From Siminovitchia terrae (GTDB lineage Bacteria; Bacillota; Bacilli; Bacillales; Bacillaceae_C): 64,000 nt of DNA. The stretch covers positions 59,934-123,933 of the forward strand of contig NZ_QYTW02000006.1 in assembly GCF_003605405.2 (NCBI RefSeq), written 5' to 3'. Below the pieces are notes generated by a model, which searched no databases, was not told the origin of the DNA, and was given only the letters and a program-made list of their open reading frames with translations. The first letter of the stretch is position 1, and each line of letters starts with the position of its first letter. Shown here piece after piece: positions 18,590 through 25,874 of the stretch. Both the position numbers and the translations under genes were made by a program.

Positions 18590-18649
18590 GAAAAGGTCTC
18601 TCAGCAATTCAGTGAATTGCTGAGAGACCTTCATGAGGGTTTTTACTGA
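18590..18649 (+). pseudogene. C-terminal fragment of a tyrosine integrase
   Basis: Nineteen codons ending in TGA (SQQFSELLRDLHEGFY at the C-terminus) correspond to SQKFSELMRDLHI, the C-terminus of the larger integrase fragment at 28780-29391. The DNA here has become a perfect 16-bp stem with a 3-base loop (GGTCTCTCAGCAATTC at 18595 and its complement ending at 18629). An attachment-like sequence follows 10 bp later, just as at the right end. This marks a second, older integrase-att junction. Confidence 0.75.
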
Positions 18650-18658
18650 TGAATGTTG

Positions 18659-18706
18659 CTCTAACCCTTGATATATTTAGAGTTTTCGTTACATCATGCC
18701 GCCCAT
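18659..18706. repeat. Left att-like direct repeat (groEL 3'-end-like)
   Basis: CTCTAACCCTTGATATA (from 18661) and TTACATCATGCCGCCC (18691-18706) recur at 29447 and 29484 in the same order and orientation. The second block is the reverse complement of GGGCGGCATGATGTAA, which encodes the usual GroEL C-terminal GGMM and stop. Staphylococcal pathogenicity islands are known to use a groEL 3'-end site, so this is read as an att site. Confidence 0.75.
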
Positions 18707-18897
18707 AAGCTTGCCACCAAAATCCTCTAAAACAACCACAAAGAAAACCTGTTAAATCAACCTTTCACAGAAAATCGATAAACAATCCTAAATGATGAAT
18801 CAATCTTTAATGACCAAAAAAATGACCATGTGTGTGACCACAGTTTTTCAGAAAGGACTTGAGTCAACTTACTAAACAGATTTAGGAGGGCTATCGC

Positions 18898-19332
18898 ATG
18901 AAGCTATTTAGAGCAACTGTTATTGCTTTTAGTATAGCACTGGTTGCAACAGGGTGTAACCAGAGCCACGGACTAAAGACAGCCACCATTGACGATGTAC
19001 AGCAGATGTTAGATGACCAAAAAGACGGTTTCGTTGTCATTACAAATGAAACCAGTGCTCCATTCTTAGATGAAACAGAAAAAGCATTACTAGAAAAAAA
19101 GGAATATGCTTTGCAATTCAATGTCTTCCGCAATGACGGTAAAAACGAGAACCCAGACGGTTTAAGTAAAAATCCTTTCCGTTTTGAAATGCAGCATGTT
19201 AATACGATTTACTATCTGAAAAACGGAAAGGTCTATGGAGAATACGAATTAGAAACTCATGAAGGGCTGCGCCAGGAAGAGGAATTACGATACTTTATTG
19301 ATTCCATGACTGGAGGTGCGACCAATGAGTAA
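18898..19332 (+). CDS. Putative lipoprotein of conjugative element
   Basis: A 144-residue predicted lipoprotein. The signal peptide MKLFRATVIAFSIALVATGC ends in a lipobox (VATG/C, Cys20). The mature part contains FVVITNETSAPFLDETEKAL and YYLKNGKVYGEYE, which resembles a degenerate thioredoxin-like fold without the CxxC motif; this is a weak structural guess. A ribosome binding site TTAGGAGGG precedes the ATG. Its stop overlaps the start region of the VirB6-like gene, so both belong to one conjugation operon. Function in the element is unknown. Confidence 0.7.
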   Translation: MKLFRATVIAFSIALVATGCNQSHGLKTATIDDVQQMLDDQKDGFVVITNETSAPFLDETEKALLEKKEYALQFNVFRNDGKNENPDGLSKNPFRFEMQHVNTIYYLKNGKVYGEYELETHEGLRQEEELRYFIDSMTGGATNE

Positions 19333-21326
19333 TAAAGAAATCGCTCGAAAGCTTGAGGAATTTCAAGACTACCTAAGCATTTCTAATATCTTCACAGACA
19401 TTATTCGTTGGATAGGATGGGTATTCGTCAAAGGGCTTGCTTGGATTGTCGATAAGTTGGAGACCGTGACAGATGACATTCTGTTGGTCAAAAGCTTTTA
19501 TAATAACCCTGAAATTGTAGCATTTGTAGATTCAATCAAACCAGTTCTATACATCTTGCTCGCCTTTTCTTTGCTTTATACAGGATATCTCTTGATTTTC
19601 CAAAAGAAGTTCAATCGTGAAGGAATAGCGATCAACCTTTTTATCGCCCTAATGGTCATTCTTGCTCTAAATGCTGGAATGGACAAGGCTGACGAGTTTA
19701 CAGACGCTGCGATTGACGCTGTAAAGGTGAATTCACTTTATCCAACTGATGAATCCTCATTGAGTGGTTCGATTATTCATCGAAACATTGTAGACCTTTC
19801 GGAGATTGATAAAACCAATTGGTCATCGACTGAACTGGACGTACCGAACAGTGTACCACCTAGCAAAATTACCAATATTAATGTCCGAGAAAAGTACGGA
19901 AAAGACACCGAAGGTATATCTACCGAAGGAAAAGAAATTTCTAAACATACGCTCTCGTTTACTAATGCCGGTGAATACCGTGCCGAAAAGCTGGCTCAGT
20001 CAGGTTTGGAATGGAATAACGAATACTATTTCCGTTACTCCATTAACTGGTTCACCATCTTTGTCACTTTAGGCGTCATTGCCTTTACACTGTTCTCCAT
20101 CTCGCTTAAGTTGGCAAAGTTGTTCTTTGAACTGACTTTCAACTATATAGTAGCGCGACATTCACGATGGGCAAAAAACGAAGAAGATTATTCAGGCGAT
20201 ATTAAACACTTTTTTCGCCACTATCCTTATTTTTCTATCAATGAAGGTGTATATGATTGGCACAGCATATATGGAAGAAACGTTAGATACCTTCCCCTAT
20301 CTCATTGCGTTAATCGCCTTCTATTTAGCAGTCATTGATGGACCGAATATTGTTAAGAGACTATTCGGCATTGATGCTGGATTAAAAAATGGATGGGGTA
20401 TACTCGCCGGAGCTTATGCAGGTAGCAAATTAGTATCTAAGACTGGAAAGTTTGCCGCAAAAAGTGCTGATTTCATGACGGGTGGCAAACTTAGCGACGC
20501 AAAGAATCAGTTTGGAAATCGTAACCGTAAAGGAGTAAGTAATACAAAAGCATCTTCGCCTAACGCATCAACAAAAGAAGGACTTCAAGCAAATGCGAGT
20601 AATCCAACAGACGTAAATAACGACAACAAGAATGTTTCCTCTAGCAATATGGACAATCAAACTGATGATTCAGCAGGAAGATCTGAAAGTGCTGCACCAA
20701 AAAGCATCTCAACTCAAACTGAAAAAGAACAGACACCAGGACAGCGCAAACAACAAAGAGCACCTTCTCCTAATGATGCTGAAAGAAACTTGTCAGCACA
20801 AAGCAGAACACTCTTTGGTGAGGCAAAACAAACGATCGCTCCACCCTCTTCAATGGATGCTAGGCTATCGGATGTTTCCGAGCAAGGACAAGGTACTGGA
20901 ACGCTTTCTAACATTGTTCCAACAGTTGGCAGCAGTCCGCTAAAACAGAACACAGGTAACGCACAATCAAACGGCCCAGACAGTACTCAAAAGCTACAAT
21001 ATGCACAACGCCCAAGTGTGCAAACAGACATCGATATACCGAATGAAATCGACCAATCCAGTGCAACAGCAACACGCACAGTAAGTTCTAGCAGCGGTAG
21101 CGCTGTTCAAGACAACAATTCAACCAATACTTATACAGTTACGAACCAACAGAGCGCAGAGCATACTGACCAGGTAAACTTTCAAACAGCACAACAAACT
21201 TCTCACAGAACTGTCATGGAGCAAGAAACACAGCAACATGCAGCTTCTCATACAGTGAAGCGCAGACCAAGTTCGTATGAGATTCCTAGTACGGCAAGTA
21301 TTCAAAAGTTGAAATCAAGAACATGA
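19325..21326 (+). pseudogene. VirB6/TrbL-like conjugation membrane protein, frameshifted
   Basis: Two frames together encode one polytopic mating-channel protein. The first part (start ATG 19325, GGAGGTG upstream) has hydrophobic segments around WIGWVFVKGLAWIV, VLYILLAFSLLYTGYLLIF and FTIFVTLGVIAFTLFSI, running to FNYIVA near 20155. From there the other frame continues without a gap as RDIHDGQKTKKIIQAILN, then TMs at SMKVYMIGTAYM and YLIALIAFYLAV, and a long Ser/Thr/Gln-rich hydrophilic tail (about 280 residues) to 21326. The homologous region in intact proteins of this type is longer, so a small deletion at about 20157 probably caused the shift. The gene is therefore likely non-functional. 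Confidence 0.75.
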
Positions 21327-21380
21327 TACACCTTTTTTCTAGTAACTCTTTTGATCCTCATTTAGAAAGGAAGGAATAAT

Positions 21381-21806
21381 ATGAGCAAAGATTTTAAGGA
21401 ACCTCAATTTCGTGTAAGATTACGACCCGTCCACAACGACTATTTAGAAGACTACATGATCATCAATGATTACAAAACTAAAAGTGCAGCATTAAACGAC
21501 ATTTTAAAAGAACATAAAGAATTGAATAAGAATAATTGGAATCTCCAGTATATCTCCCATACAGTTGCCGAAATTGTGAATGATCGAATTTCAAATGAAT
21601 TGAACCGAGTTCGGTTAGGAACAAATAACACGGACAGGAACACGCAAATATTAATTGAATTATTGCAGGGCTATATGGAACTTCAAAACGTACAACACAT
21701 TCCTACAACGGATATGTACAAGCCTGAATTTCTCTGCCATACCGAAGAAGTTGTCCGCAGCAGAATAACCAAAATGAAACAGCGAAAGGACTCGAAAGTG
21801 AAATGA
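21381..21806 (+). CDS. Possible ribbon-helix-helix protein of conjugative element
   Basis: A 141-residue protein. The N-terminus, with a short strand FRVRLRPVHNDYLEDYMIIN followed by a helix YKTKSAALNDILKEH, looks like a ribbon-helix-helix DNA-binding fold; the remainder is helical and charged with a Lys-rich end. Such small RHH proteins control plasmid or element transfer genes, but this role is only inferred. AAAGGAAGGAA precedes the ATG. Its stop overlaps the ATG of the next small reading frame (ATGA), and it follows the VirB6-like pseudogene in the same orientation. Confidence 0.6.
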   Translation: MSKDFKEPQFRVRLRPVHNDYLEDYMIINDYKTKSAALNDILKEHKELNKNNWNLQYISHTVAEIVNDRISNELNRVRLGTNNTDRNTQILIELLQGYMELQNVQHIPTTDMYKPEFLCHTEEVVRSRITKMKQRKDSKVK

Positions 21807-22047
21807 AGTACAAATACAAAGAGTTCGATTTATTTACCGCAACTGACATTAAACAAATGGTCAATCACGATATAGACAAAGCTCTTGAATTATTTGCTGA
21901 CAGTTATTTTGTACCTATAAAATGCAGCATGACTTGATACAGCTACGTAACCTTATCGAAAACAAAAATGAGGAACTTCGACAAGCAATTGATCTGTGTA
22001 GACAATGTCTCAAATTAGTTGAGACAACAATTCAAAATCGAAAATAA
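21803..22047 (+). pseudogene. Small ORF pair, probably one frameshifted gene
   Basis: ATG at 21803 overlaps the previous stop and opens 44 codons (ending CSMT at 21937). A second frame, from the ATG at 21922 to 22047 (MQHDLIQLRNLIENKNEELR then QAIDLCRQCLKLVETTIQNRK), overlaps it by 16 bases and has convincing coiled-coil composition. Either these are two overlapping tiny genes or one gene of about 80 codons split by a single frameshift near 21925. The terminator at 22056 follows directly, supporting real transcription. Confidence 0.5.
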
Positions 22048-22055
22048 AAATCAAA

Positions 22056-22090
22056 ACCACGTTCCTATAAAACAGGAGCGTGGTATTTTA
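22056..22090 (+). terminator. Terminator of the conjugation operon remnant
   Basis: ACCACGTTCCT and AGGAGCGTGGT form a stem over a short loop, followed by ATTTTATT. It closes the plus-strand operon that begins at 18898. Confidence 0.85.
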
Positions 22091-22187
22091 TTATGACATT
22101 CAATTTTTGAAAGCTTGTGAACAGAAATCCGCACACAATGTATATATTCCACTCTCCAAATTCAGAAATCACTAATCATTCTTCACA

Positions 22188-22208
22188 ATCGCGCCCTTTA
22201 ATGGAATA
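22188..22208. repeat. Short dispersed motif, copy 1 of 3 in the defence block
   Basis: AATCGCGCCCTTTAATGGAAT. Related copies sit just downstream of the next two minus-strand genes (23653 and 24439), and a fourth lies at about 10783. Confidence 0.5.
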
Positions 22209-22372
22209 CTTAAAATAAAATCTTAGTCTTAAAGTCATAAAGTCTTGTTTCACTACGGCAAGTATGAATTTTCACAATCCTTCTATTAGCAAAAATATAT
22301 CCGAATTTGACAACTAAATGTTTAATAAAGTTGTTTGTACCGTTTGTTGTTTCCAACGCTCCCGATAAAATT

Positions 22373-23488
22373 TTATGCAAACCATCTAATAGGGATTTCT
22401 AGGTGCGCTGGATTATTCCTATCCCATATCGGATCAATATCCTCTTCTTTTAGATTAGGGGAATATAATAGATATTTAACTAAATCAGGCGACAAACGGT
22501 AGCGCACTTCCCCTTTAACTCTATCAGTTACAATCTCTATTTCAGATAATCTATTTTTATTTTCCATATAACATACTGTAAACCCGTAATTTAATTGGTT
22601 TAATAAAACTATAAATTTAAATTGCCCTTCCCAATAATCATCTCTTAATTCATTTACTCGTTTCTCCAAATCAATAAGCTTTGGGCTTTCTTCTTCCAAA
22701 TTAATTTCTTGCAAATAAATTCTTTCATGATCTAAGAAGCTAGAGGAAACTAACAATAAATCATCTCTTCGAGTTAATGATACTTGATAATTTAAATGAA
22801 GATTTCTCTCCCCATTACCTTGAGTTACAGCATACATTAAATAAGTGGTATTCCACATTCTTTGAACTCCTCCTGTATGTACAAACCCCCCAAAGAAAAA
22901 GCCACCTACATCAAACAACATTAAAGGATTTTTAATGGCGAAATTTTGTAAATATGCAAGTGCATAAACTAAACATTTTCCATCTCCAAAATTATCATTT
23001 GTTATGAAATCAACAAACTGTGAGCTTTTATCACTTAAATATTCGTGTTCTCTTCCACTTCCTAGATGTATTGATGAATGTTCTTCTTTGAACTGACCGT
23101 TACCCATGTAATTATATGAATACAACTTAGGCCTATCTTGTTCCATAAAACCCACTAGTAACTCTATACGAGAAAATGGACCAGCTGATAACACTCTTTC
23201 GAAAGCAGTTATTGGTTTTAATCCATTTTCAAGTTCTTTTGTAAAGATTCCAATTACCTCTAAAGCATTATCAACATCACCTGCAAAAGTAACCAAAACA
23301 TTACCAGGTAATTTAAAGACTTTATACCTTCTATCTTGCATAGTTTTATTTTCTTCCATAACAAATTCACCAAAAGTAGTATATTCACCAAAAGCTTCAT
23401 CAATTTCTTGATTTCGTCCACTTGAAGTCATACTATCAGCTATTAAAAACACTGCTGTTTTTGATTTAAATCCAATACAATATGTCAC
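22373..23488 (-). CDS. HslV/proteasome-beta-like Ntn hydrolase
   Basis: Starting at the GTG at 23488, preceded by GGGAGG at 23497-23502, the protein begins Met-Thr-Tyr-Cys-Ile-Gly-Phe. After Met removal Thr becomes residue 1, and Asp falls at position 17 in AVFLIADS, which is exactly the Thr1/Asp17 spacing of proteasome beta and HslV. RRYKVFKLPGNVLVTFAGD (about 54-72) matches the K33/AGG region after an insertion of about 20 residues. A unique C-terminal half (about 200 residues) follows. Total about 371 residues, much longer than HslV. No ATPase partner (HslU) is adjacent. It heads a minus-strand block with HEPN-like proteins and RloC, which suggests a defence role (inference). Confidence 0.75.
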   Translation of the reverse strand: MTYCIGFKSKTAVFLIADSMTSSGRNQEIDEAFGEYTTFGEFVMEENKTMQDRRYKVFKLPGNVLVTFAGDVDNALEVIGIFTKELENGLKPITAFERVLSAGPFSRIELLVGFMEQDRPKLYSYNYMGNGQFKEEHSSIHLGSGREHEYLSDKSSQFVDFITNDNFGDGKCLVYALAYLQNFAIKNPLMLFDVGGFFFGGFVHTGGVQRMWNTTYLMYAVTQGNGERNLHLNYQVSLTRRDDLLLVSSSFLDHERIYLQEINLEEESPKLIDLEKRVNELRDDYWEGQFKFIVLLNQLNYGFTVCYMENKNRLSEIEIVTDRVKGEVRYRLSPDLVKYLLYSPNLKEEDIDPIWDRNNPAHLEIPIRWFA

Positions 23489-23652
23489 ACTTCTAGCCTC
23501 CCAAGTAAAATATTTTTTCACTAAATGCCCCGTTACTTTATGTATACATTTTCACGATCTCCTTTAAAATTTACCATTTAGATTTAATTTTCTTAATAGG
23601 AGTTGCTCCACATTATGGCACTTTAATGAAAACAAGCGCTAATCCTTGTTAC

Positions 23653-23675
23653 AGAATCGCGCCTTTTTGTAGAAT
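23653..23675. repeat. Short dispersed motif, copy 2
   Basis: AATCGCGCCTTTTTGTAGAAT, starting 11 bp past the stop of the HEPN gene at 23687. Same family as 22188. Confidence 0.5.
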
Positions 23676-23686
23676 AATAAAAAATC

Positions 23687-24322
23687 CTATAACATCCTCA
23701 ATGCCATAATAACCTTATCAACATCATAGGTGTTTGTTGGAATAACCGTTGTATAATTACCGTTATATCCTACTTGATAAGTATTTAATATTTCAGCTGC
23801 AAGCTCAATTAAATTTTCGATTTCTTTATATGTAATTGGGAATTCTCTTCCTAATGCTTCTCTATCTTTAAAAAACTTTTTATCATTGTGAGCAAAGGCT
23901 TTATCTCTCCAAGCTATTAAATTATTAATTATAGGTTCAACCTCATTTAATCTTTCCCTATCGTTAATAACAGTTGATTCATCAATATCTGATATTCGCC
24001 CAAGTTTCTTCTTAATAATTGGATCGTTTGAAAAAATCTTTTTATGATTACCCTCAATAAAGTTTAAAAACTTATTTATGTTTTTACTACCTCTAGAGGC
24101 TGGTTCAAACAATCTCGCTAAACCCATAATTGCAGAATACTGAAAAGAATGTATTGTTAAGCCGAAAAAAGCAGGTGCTTTGTTCATCAAATCTAAGTTC
24201 TCTTTTTGATTCTTTTTTTGCTTAAGATATTTATTTAGTAGATAATAACTATTTAATTGATAAAGTTCTTCTAAAAGACCCTCTACATCATCTACAAACT
24301 GGTTAATAATATCCTGTGACAT
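23687..24322 (-). CDS. HEPN (AbiU2-like) domain protein
   Basis: A 211-residue all-helical protein. The C-terminal third contains IAWRDKAFAHNDKKFF, whose R-x5-H spacing and surrounding residues match HEPN ribonuclease motifs, in particular the AbiU2-type subgroup. The N-terminal helix HSFQYSAIMGLARLFEPASR is also typical of that group. HEPN proteins are RNases or RNA-binding partners in abortive infection and toxin-antitoxin systems. AAGGAG precedes the ATG by 8 bases. It lies between the Ntn hydrolase and a second HEPN-like gene, all on one strand with about 150-200 bp gaps, so these are probably separately transcribed. Confidence 0.7.
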   Translation of the reverse strand: MSQDIINQFVDDVEGLLEELYQLNSYYLLNKYLKQKKNQKENLDLMNKAPAFFGLTIHSFQYSAIMGLARLFEPASRGSKNINKFLNFIEGNHKKIFSNDPIIKKKLGRISDIDESTVINDRERLNEVEPIINNLIAWRDKAFAHNDKKFFKDREALGREFPITYKEIENLIELAAEILNTYQVGYNGNYTTVIPTNTYDVDKVIMALRML

Positions 24323-24438
24323 ATGAAAACTCCTTATAAAATTACTACTAAATCCAAGTCACTCTTACCCTGAATTGGATGTTATATCAATCCAAATTTT
24401 ACCATAAAAAGCTATGTAGAATACAAGGAGTCTTCCAT

Positions 24439-24459
24439 AAAATGGCCCGTTTGTGGAAT
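24439..24459. repeat. Short dispersed motif, copy 3 (diverged)
   Basis: AAATGGCCCGTTTGTGGAATA, about 10 bp past the stop of the gene at 24470. A weaker member of the 22188 family. Confidence 0.4.
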
Positions 24460-24469
24460 ACGCAGTTTA

Positions 24470-25399
24470 CTATAACCTTCTCTTAGGTGCTTGAATAAAA
24501 TTTATTTGAAATTCCTTCTGCTCAATAAACTTCTGTTTTTGTTCGTCTGAAAGATATACTTTATCTTTCCAAAGAAATGCAGCATCTATTATGGTCATGT
24601 CTGTATAATCTAATGATTCCAAAGCATTTTTAAGATATATTTTCCATCTTAAATTCAAGTCAATATTATTCTCACAATCAGCATAAAAGGTATTCTGTAA
24701 ATATAGTTCTTCATCACAACTTAAATAGAGTTCAGCGATAATATCTAATAGCAAAAATATACGTATTGTGTTGTCTCTTAAAACTATACTATCTTCAATA
24801 TTATCTAATAGATGTAAAGTCCGATTTCTATTGAATTCCTTCTTTACACCTTCTTTTGAACGATTGAAATTAAGATAGAACACTTCTCTAATCATAAAAT
24901 CAAAATACCTAATTTGATTACTGATCCATTTTTGGAACTCGAGATTAGAACTGCACTCATTATTCCTTTCATTTAAATAATTGACTAGACTACCTGTGAA
25001 TATAGATATTTTGAAATCACCATTTTTTTTCGACCTAATTTCAGGCTTTTCAATAGACCATTTTCTTAATACCGCTTCTACAACCGGCACCAAACTCAAG
25101 TAGGAGCATACATTATTTCCTATCATTAAATCGTAGGTAGCACTTTCAATTACTTTCATGAAGTTATCAAATATGTTTGCTGGCATATATCTGTATTCAA
25201 TTTGATAAGCTCTTTGCCATGGATTCTTTACCATCCTCAAAATTTCGCCATCCAGCCCTCCCCAAGCCGGATCCGGATTCTCTAAGCAGTTCAATAATTC
25301 ATGTACCCTAGTTCCCGAAACGCAAGGATAAGGAGGGATAGTAAGTAGTTTTTCACTTAGTTGTTTGTCTAACTTCTCATACGTTTCCCACAAATTCAT
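24470..25399 (-). CDS. HEPN/Apea-like hypothetical protein
   Basis: A 309-residue helical protein. Around residues 185-225, KKEFNRNRTLHLLDNIED is followed by DNTIRIFLLLDIIAELYL, the arrangement of HEPN/Apea-like proteins in which an Arg-x(3-5)-His motif (here in NRNRTLH) precedes a hydrophobic helix. The N-terminal part (WETYEKLDKQL..., and a central SYLSLVPVVEAVLRKW) is not assignable. GGGGTGA lies before the ATG. It probably belongs to the same functional group as the neighbouring HEPN protein, but a catalytic role is not proven. Confidence 0.55.
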   Translation of the reverse strand: MNLWETYEKLDKQLSEKLLTIPPYPCVSGTRVHELLNCLENPDPAWGGLDGEILRMVKNPWQRAYQIEYRYMPANIFDNFMKVIESATYDLMIGNNVCSYLSLVPVVEAVLRKWSIEKPEIRSKKNGDFKISIFTGSLVNYLNERNNECSSNLEFQKWISNQIRYFDFMIREVFYLNFNRSKEGVKKEFNRNRTLHLLDNIEDSIVLRDNTIRIFLLLDIIAELYLSCDEELYLQNTFYADCENNIDLNLRWKIYLKNALESLDYTDMTIIDAAFLWKDKVYLSDEQKQKFIEQKEFQINFIQAPKRRL

Positions 25400-25580
25400 T
25401 TAATCACCCCGAAAGCAATTTGCCATACTGGTTGTATATACTTCAGCAAGATCAATATTAATCGAAATGATCGACCTATCTTTAAACTATACGTCTATTT
25501 ACTAAAAGAACTTTTCAACTTTAGTTGCATGAAAACAGCTATTTAACGTGTGAATAGTGACAGCGTTAATTAAAATTCAG

Positions 25581-25809
25581 TTAGAAAGAGCATAAGGGAA
25601 AATTGTCCCCACTCGCCATGTGGAACCAGGCAGAGCCTGATATTTTCATGGGGGCAAATTTTTAAAAGTTGTCACACGCCTGTGACAGATAAATGATTCA
25701 CTGTCACAACGTTGTGACTAACTTTTATATTTTGATATCACCGAAACATCAGGCTTTGCCTGATCTTTCACGAGAAGTGATAGCTGTTTCTCCTTATGCC
25801 CTTTTCTAA
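25581..25809. repeat. 229-bp nested-palindrome element
   Basis: Imperfect terminal inverted repeats (TTAGAAAGAGCATAAGG at 25581 against TTAGAAAAGGGCATAAGG read from 25809 on the other strand) bound this gene-free segment. Inside are CAGGCAGAGCCTG (25627-25639), ATCAGGCTTTGCCTGAT (25748-25764), which also pair with each other, and two perfect palindromes at the centre: TGTCACACGCCTGTGACA (25670-25687) and GTCACAACGTTGTGAC (25703-25718). It could be a MITE, a single-strand origin or an origin-of-transfer-like structure. There is no coding capacity. Confidence 0.7.
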
Positions 25810-25874
25810 TAAGCCCATAATATTTTGTTTAACAATATAGTTGTTCTGGCTCACAAATACAGCAACTTAGTTTT

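Noticed and set aside
18691-18706. An actual groEL gene
   Set aside because: Only the last five or six codons match; adjacent codons do not encode GroEL.
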